Origin: Armatimonadota bacterium
GTDB lineage: Bacteria > Sysuimicrobiota > Sysuimicrobiia > Sysuimicrobiales > JACQTN01
DNA length: 9,092 bases
Reading direction: 5' to 3'
Assembly: GCA_016210785.1 (NCBI GenBank)
Contig: JACQTN010000244.1
Location: 1 to 9,092 of the forward strand
Below, one piece after another: positions 6,395 to 9,092 of this stretch. Numbering within the stretch: position 1 is the stretch's first letter; every line of letters begins with the position of its first letter. Both the position numbers and the translations under genes were made by a program. Below the pieces are notes generated by a model. That model had not been told where the DNA came from, did no database searches, and saw only the letters and a program-made list of their open reading frames with translations.

Positions 6395-6418
6395 CGGGAA
6401 TTCGCGCGCGAATTCCCG
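6395..6418. promoter_or_regulatory. 24-bp perfect palindrome between acsD and acsE
   Basis: The half-site CGGGAATTCGCG is followed directly by its exact reverse complement, with no spacer. In RNA this makes a strong stem of about 10 bp with a short CG-rich loop. It ends 8 bases before the AGGAGG of acsE. No T-run follows, so it does not look like an intrinsic terminator. It could be an mRNA-stabilising or processing stem, a partial attenuator, or a protein-binding site. Confidence 0.6.
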
Positions 6419-6426
6419 GGGTGAAT

Positions 6427-6432
6427 AGGAGG
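6427..6432 (+). promoter_or_regulatory. Ribosome-binding site that decides the acsE start
   Basis: AGGAGG lies 6 bases before ATG 6439. The upstream in-frame GTG at 6421 would lie before this site and would add six residues absent from known family members, so ATG 6439 is preferred. Confidence 0.85.
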
Positions 6433-6438
6433 CTGGCG

Positions 6439-7227
6439 ATGTTTGTCATCGGCGAGCGCATCAACGGAATGTTCAGGTCGGTGGCCCGCGCCATCCGGGA
6501 ACGCGACGCCGCCGCCATTGCCGACCTGGCCCGCCGGCAGGTGGCCGCGGGCGCGCAGGCGCTGGATCTGAACACCGGGCCCACCGGGGATGACCCCGCA
6601 GAGGTGATGACCTGGCTGGTGCAGACGGTGCAGGAGGCGGTGGACGTGCCGCTTTCCATGGATAGCCCCAAGCCCGCCGTCGTCGCTGCCGGGCTGCGGG
6701 CGTGCCGGGGGCGGGCCATCATCAACTCCACCACCGGCGCCCGGGAGAGGCTGGATGCCCTGCTGCCGCTGGCGCAGGAGTTCGGGGCGAGTCTTATCGC
6801 GCTGACGATTGACGAGCGGGGCATTCCCCGCAACGCGGCGGCGCGGGCCGAGATCGCGCTCGGCATCGTGGCGGCGGCCGTGGAGGCGGGCCTGCCCACC
6901 GACCGCCTGTACCTGGATCCCATCGTGCTGCCGGTCAGCGCGGCGCAGGATCAATGCCGGGAGGCCCTGGAGGCCATCGGCGCGTTTCGCTCCCTGTGCC
7001 AGCCGCCGCCGCACATCCTGATCGGGCTCAGCAACGTCTCCCAGGGTGCGCCCAACCGTCCGCTCATCAACCGCACCTATCTGGTCATGGCCATGGCCCT
7101 GGGGGTGGACGCGGCCATCGCGGACCCGCTGGACCGCGATCTGATGGACGCGCTGCGGACCGCCAGCATTCTGTTGAACCAGGAGATCTACGCCGAGGGG
7201 TATCTCCAGCCCCAGCCGGCGGCGTGA
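6439..7227 (+). CDS. acsE: Methyltetrahydrofolate:corrinoid iron-sulfur protein methyltransferase
   Basis: AcsE transfers the N5-methyl group of methyl-tetrahydrofolate to Co(I) of the corrinoid protein AcsC/AcsD, joining the methyl and carbonyl branches. From ATG 6439 it has 262 residues, the same length as the Moorella enzyme. Key residues fall at the same numbers: Asp75 in SMDS, Asn96 in INST, Asp160 in LYLDP and Asn199 in GLSNVSQ. These are the pterin-binding and catalytic positions of that enzyme. The fold is a pterin-binding (DHPS-like) TIM barrel, and GERINGMF opens the protein as expected. LINRT and AIADP are also conserved. It lies 59 bases after acsD, with a 24-bp palindrome and a clear AGGAGG in the gap. 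It is cytosolic. I have very high confidence in function, because length and catalytic residues all agree. Confidence 0.97.
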   Translation: MFVIGERINGMFRSVARAIRERDAAAIADLARRQVAAGAQALDLNTGPTGDDPAEVMTWLVQTVQEAVDVPLSMDSPKPAVVAAGLRACRGRAIINSTTGARERLDALLPLAQEFGASLIALTIDERGIPRNAAARAEIALGIVAAAVEAGLPTDRLYLDPIVLPVSAAQDQCREALEAIGAFRSLCQPPPHILIGLSNVSQGAPNRPLINRTYLVMAMALGVDAAIADPLDRDLMDALRTASILLNQEIYAEGYLQPQPAA

Positions 7228-7297
7228 GAGGTCCGGTGCGACGAAGGCGCGCGGCTGCGCAGCATTTTCCGGGGTGTGCTGACGGGAGGTGGGCCCC

Positions 7298-7759
7298 ATG
7301 GCAGGAGCGGTGTTGGGGAAGACGGTGGACGAGCTGGCGGCGGGCGATCGCGCTGCCATCACCAAGATCGTCACCGAGACGGACATCCACCTCTACGTGG
7401 GTATGACGGGAGATCTCAACCCGCTGTATGTCGACGAGTCGTATGCCGCGCACAGCCGGTATGGCGGCCGGATCGCGCCGGGGATTCTGACCGCGGGCCT
7501 GGTGCTGGCGGTGATCAGCACCCGACTGCCGGGCGCCGGCACGATCCTGGAGCAGCAACGGTTCCACTTCACCGCGCCGGTGCGGCCGGGCGACGCCATC
7601 ACCGCCTTCGTGGAGGTGGCGGAGGTGATGCCGTCGCGGGGCCGGGCGCGGTTGCGCGCCACGTGTAAGAACCAGGACGGCACCGTGGTGCTGGACGGCG
7701 AACTGGTCGTGCTGCCTCCGCCCCGCGTGCGCCAGCAGGAGACCGGGCGGCCGCGATGA
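7298..7759 (+). CDS. MaoC-like hotdog protein with Tyr at the catalytic His position
   Basis: This is a 153-residue single-hotdog protein of the MaoC/(R)-enoyl-CoA hydratase type. The family usually hydrates enoyl-CoA with an Asp/His dyad (Asp31 and His36 in Aeromonas PhaJ, in GDxNPLH). Here the motif is GDLNPLYVDESYA: Asp39 is kept but the His position is Tyr44. The following family motif GGRIAHGML reads GGRIAPGIL. RFHFTAPVRPGDAI matches the conserved middle of the family. ATG 7298 is chosen because GGGAGG (7284-7289) lies 8 bases upstream; the in-frame GTG at 7289 overlaps that site. It begins 70 bases after acsE and overlaps folC by ATGA, so it is probably co-translated with it. No Wood-Ljungdahl role is known to me. 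It may be a divergent hydratase or a non-catalytic acyl-CoA binder. The fold call is firm; the activity is open. Confidence 0.88.
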   Translation: MAGAVLGKTVDELAAGDRAAITKIVTETDIHLYVGMTGDLNPLYVDESYAAHSRYGGRIAPGILTAGLVLAVISTRLPGAGTILEQQRFHFTAPVRPGDAITAFVEVAEVMPSRGRARLRATCKNQDGTVVLDGELVVLPPPRVRQQETGRPR

Positions 7760-9092
7760 CCTACGACGAGGCGATCGATTACATCTTCGGGTTGCTCACG
7801 GGCCGGCCGCGCGGCGTGCCGCAGTACGCCCCGCTCAAGCTAGAGCGGATGCGCCACCTGTGCCGGTTGCTGGGCCATCCCGAGCGGCAGTTCCCGGCCG
7901 TGCTGGTGGCGGGCACCAAGGGAAAGGGATCCACCTGCGCCATGATCGCGGCCATGGCGCAGGCCGCCGGCTACCGGGTGGGTCTGTACACCAAGCCTCA
8001 CCTGGTGGACTTCCGCGAGCGCATCCGCGTGGACGGCGAGATGATCCCGCCGGACGATCTCGCGGCCCTCACGGGTGAGGTTCGGGATGCGGTGATCCGC
8101 GGCCAGGGCGGCCCGGGCTGGCCGCCGACCTACTTCGAGGTGGCCGCGGCCCTGGCGTTTTGCCACTTCGCGCGGCGGGCCGTGGATCTGGCCGTGGTCG
8201 AGGTGGGTATCGGCGGGCGCCTCGATGCCGCCAACGTGGTGGAGCCGCGGGTGTCGGTGATCACCACCATCGACTACGATCACGCGGAGCTGGTGGGCAC
8301 CACGCTCCGCCAGATTGCCATGGAGGACGCCGGGATCATCCGGCCGCGGGGGAGGGTGGTCACCGCGACCCAGCGTGTCCCCGCCCTGGAGGTTCTGGAG
8401 CAGACCTCCGCGGTGCGGGGCGCGCGCCTGATCCGCGTCGGCCGGCATATCCGCTACCGGACAGAGCGGTCTTCCCCGGCGGGTGTGCACGTCACCGTGT
8501 GGGGGGAGAGGCAGGTCTACCGCGACCTGTTCGTGCCGCTGGTGGGCCGGCACCAGGCCCTCAACGCCGCCGTGGCCGTGGGCGCCGTGGAGGCCCTGGC
8601 CGCCGCAGGGTTTGCCGTTGCTGAAGCCGCCGTCCGCTCCGGCCTGGCCAGTCTGCGGTGGCCGGCGCGCATCGAGATCGTCCGGCACCGGCCGACCGTG
8701 ATCGTGGACGTGGCCCATAACCCGGTGTCGTTTCGAGCGCTGCGGGCCGCGCTGGACGAGACGTTCCCGGGGCAGCGCGTCGTGCTGGTCATCGGCCTGC
8801 TGGGCAGCAGAGACCTGGACGGGATGGCCCGTATCATTGGGCCGCGCGCGGCCACGGTGGTGGCGACGCGCGCCCACGACCCGCGCGCCCAACCTGCCTC
8901 CGCGGTGGCCGCCGCGTTCCGCCCCTGGTGTGCGGCGGTCGAGGTGGTGGAGGACCCCGTGAACGCGGTGGAGTTTGCCCTGCGCACGGCCGCCGCGGGG
9001 GATCTGATCTGCGTCACCGGGTCGTTTCACGTCGCCGGGCCCGTGCGGGATCACCTGCTGGCGGTGCCGGACCGCGGCGACGATCGCGCGGC
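7756..9092 (+). CDS. folC: Folylpolyglutamate synthase / dihydrofolate synthase, 3' end off the window
   Basis: FolC adds glutamate to dihydropteroate and/or folates with ATP; polyglutamylated tetrahydrofolate is the C1 carrier used by AcsE. The frame is open from ATG 7756 to the right edge (445 whole codons), which is near full length for the family. Mur-ligase features appear in order: P-loop GTKGKGST at 53-60; KPHLVDFRERI; TYFEV; VVEVGIGGRLDAANV; DYDHAELVGTT; the C-terminal domain with DVAHNP; and VTGSFHVAGPVR near the edge. The Lys that is carbamylated in Escherichia coli FolC, normally in EKAGI, is Asp191 here (MEDAGII). The gene overlaps the MaoC-like gene by ATGA, and I see no separate strong Shine-Dalgarno, so translation is probably coupled. 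Family assignment is strong; whether it makes dihydrofolate, polyglutamates or both cannot be read from the sequence. Confidence 0.93.
   Translation, partial: MTYDEAIDYIFGLLTGRPRGVPQYAPLKLERMRHLCRLLGHPERQFPAVLVAGTKGKGSTCAMIAAMAQAAGYRVGLYTKPHLVDFRERIRVDGEMIPPDDLAALTGEVRDAVIRGQGGPGWPPTYFEVAAALAFCHFARRAVDLAVVEVGIGGRLDAANVVEPRVSVITTIDYDHAELVGTTLRQIAMEDAGIIRPRGRVVTATQRVPALEVLEQTSAVRGARLIRVGRHIRYRTERSSPAGVHVTVWGERQVYRDLFVPLVGRHQALNAAVAVGAVEALAAAGFAVAEAAVRSGLASLRWPARIEIVRHRPTVIVDVAHNPVSFRALRAALDETFPGQRVVLVIGLLGSRDLDGMARIIGPRAATVVATRAHDPRAQPASAVAAAFRPWCAAVEVVEDPVNAVEFALRTAAAGDLICVTGSFHVAGPVRDHLLAVPDRGDDRA

Noticed and set aside
6395..6426. Intrinsic terminator after acsD
   Set aside because: The stem is strong, but the following bases are GGTGAATAGG with no T-run, and acsE follows at once with a good ribosome-binding site.
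7249..7268. Terminator after acsE (GCGC-GGCT-GCGC, then TTTT four bases later)
   Set aside because: The stem is only 4 bp with a 4-base T-run set off from it, too weak to call in this GC-rich sequence.
7840..9054. A 404-codon minus-strand frame opposite folC
   Set aside because: The plus strand holds an uninterrupted FolC reading frame with all expected motifs, while the minus frame is a His/Arg/Gly-rich shadow.

Overview
This is a GC-rich window with all genes on the + strand. It carries most of a bacterial-type Wood-Ljungdahl carbonyl-branch (acs) operon. The left edge cuts into acetyl-CoA synthase (acsB) and the right edge cuts into folC. The proteins resemble those of Moorella/Carboxydothermus-type acetogens residue for residue at catalytic positions, so the host is most likely an anaerobic, high-GC bacterium that makes or oxidises acetyl-CoA with tetrahydrofolate as the C1 carrier. 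The sequence alone does not identify the taxon.

Layout: acsB 3' end (1-411); acsC, corrinoid Fe-S protein large subunit (426-1778); acsV/RACo, the ATP-dependent reductive activator of the corrinoid protein (1794-3716); repeat array A (3723-3833); acsF/cooC-type nickel-insertion ATPase (3845-4612); a DUF3786 protein (4609-5217, ATGA overlap); repeat array B (5200-5400); acsD, corrinoid protein small subunit (5405-6379); a 24-bp perfect palindrome (6395-6418); acsE, methyl-THF:corrinoid protein methyltransferase (6439-7227); a MaoC-like hotdog protein (7298-7759); and folC (7756 to beyond the right edge, ATGA overlap). No stretch over 300 bases lacks a gene.

The genes form one pathway. AcsE moves the methyl group of methyl-THF to the cobalamin of AcsC/AcsD. 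AcsV re-reduces that cobalamin when it oxidises. AcsB joins methyl, CO and CoA. AcsF probably loads nickel into the acetyl-CoA synthase A-cluster. FolC makes (poly)glutamylated folates, the C1 carrier. The MaoC-like protein has no obvious place in the pathway.

The least ordinary feature is a 57-bp tandem repeat in two arrays that bracket the acsF-DUF3786 pair. Four units each read as a small cistron: GTG start, 14 codons, TGA, then a 12-base spacer carrying GGAGG (GGAAG in one unit). A fifth unit is degenerate and reads 18 codons. The last codons of the DUF3786 gene are themselves repeat-derived, and each array ends by supplying the Shine-Dalgarno-like sequence in front of the next real gene. 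The first 20 bases of the unit are almost invariant and can fold into a 6-bp hairpin. I do not recognise this element.
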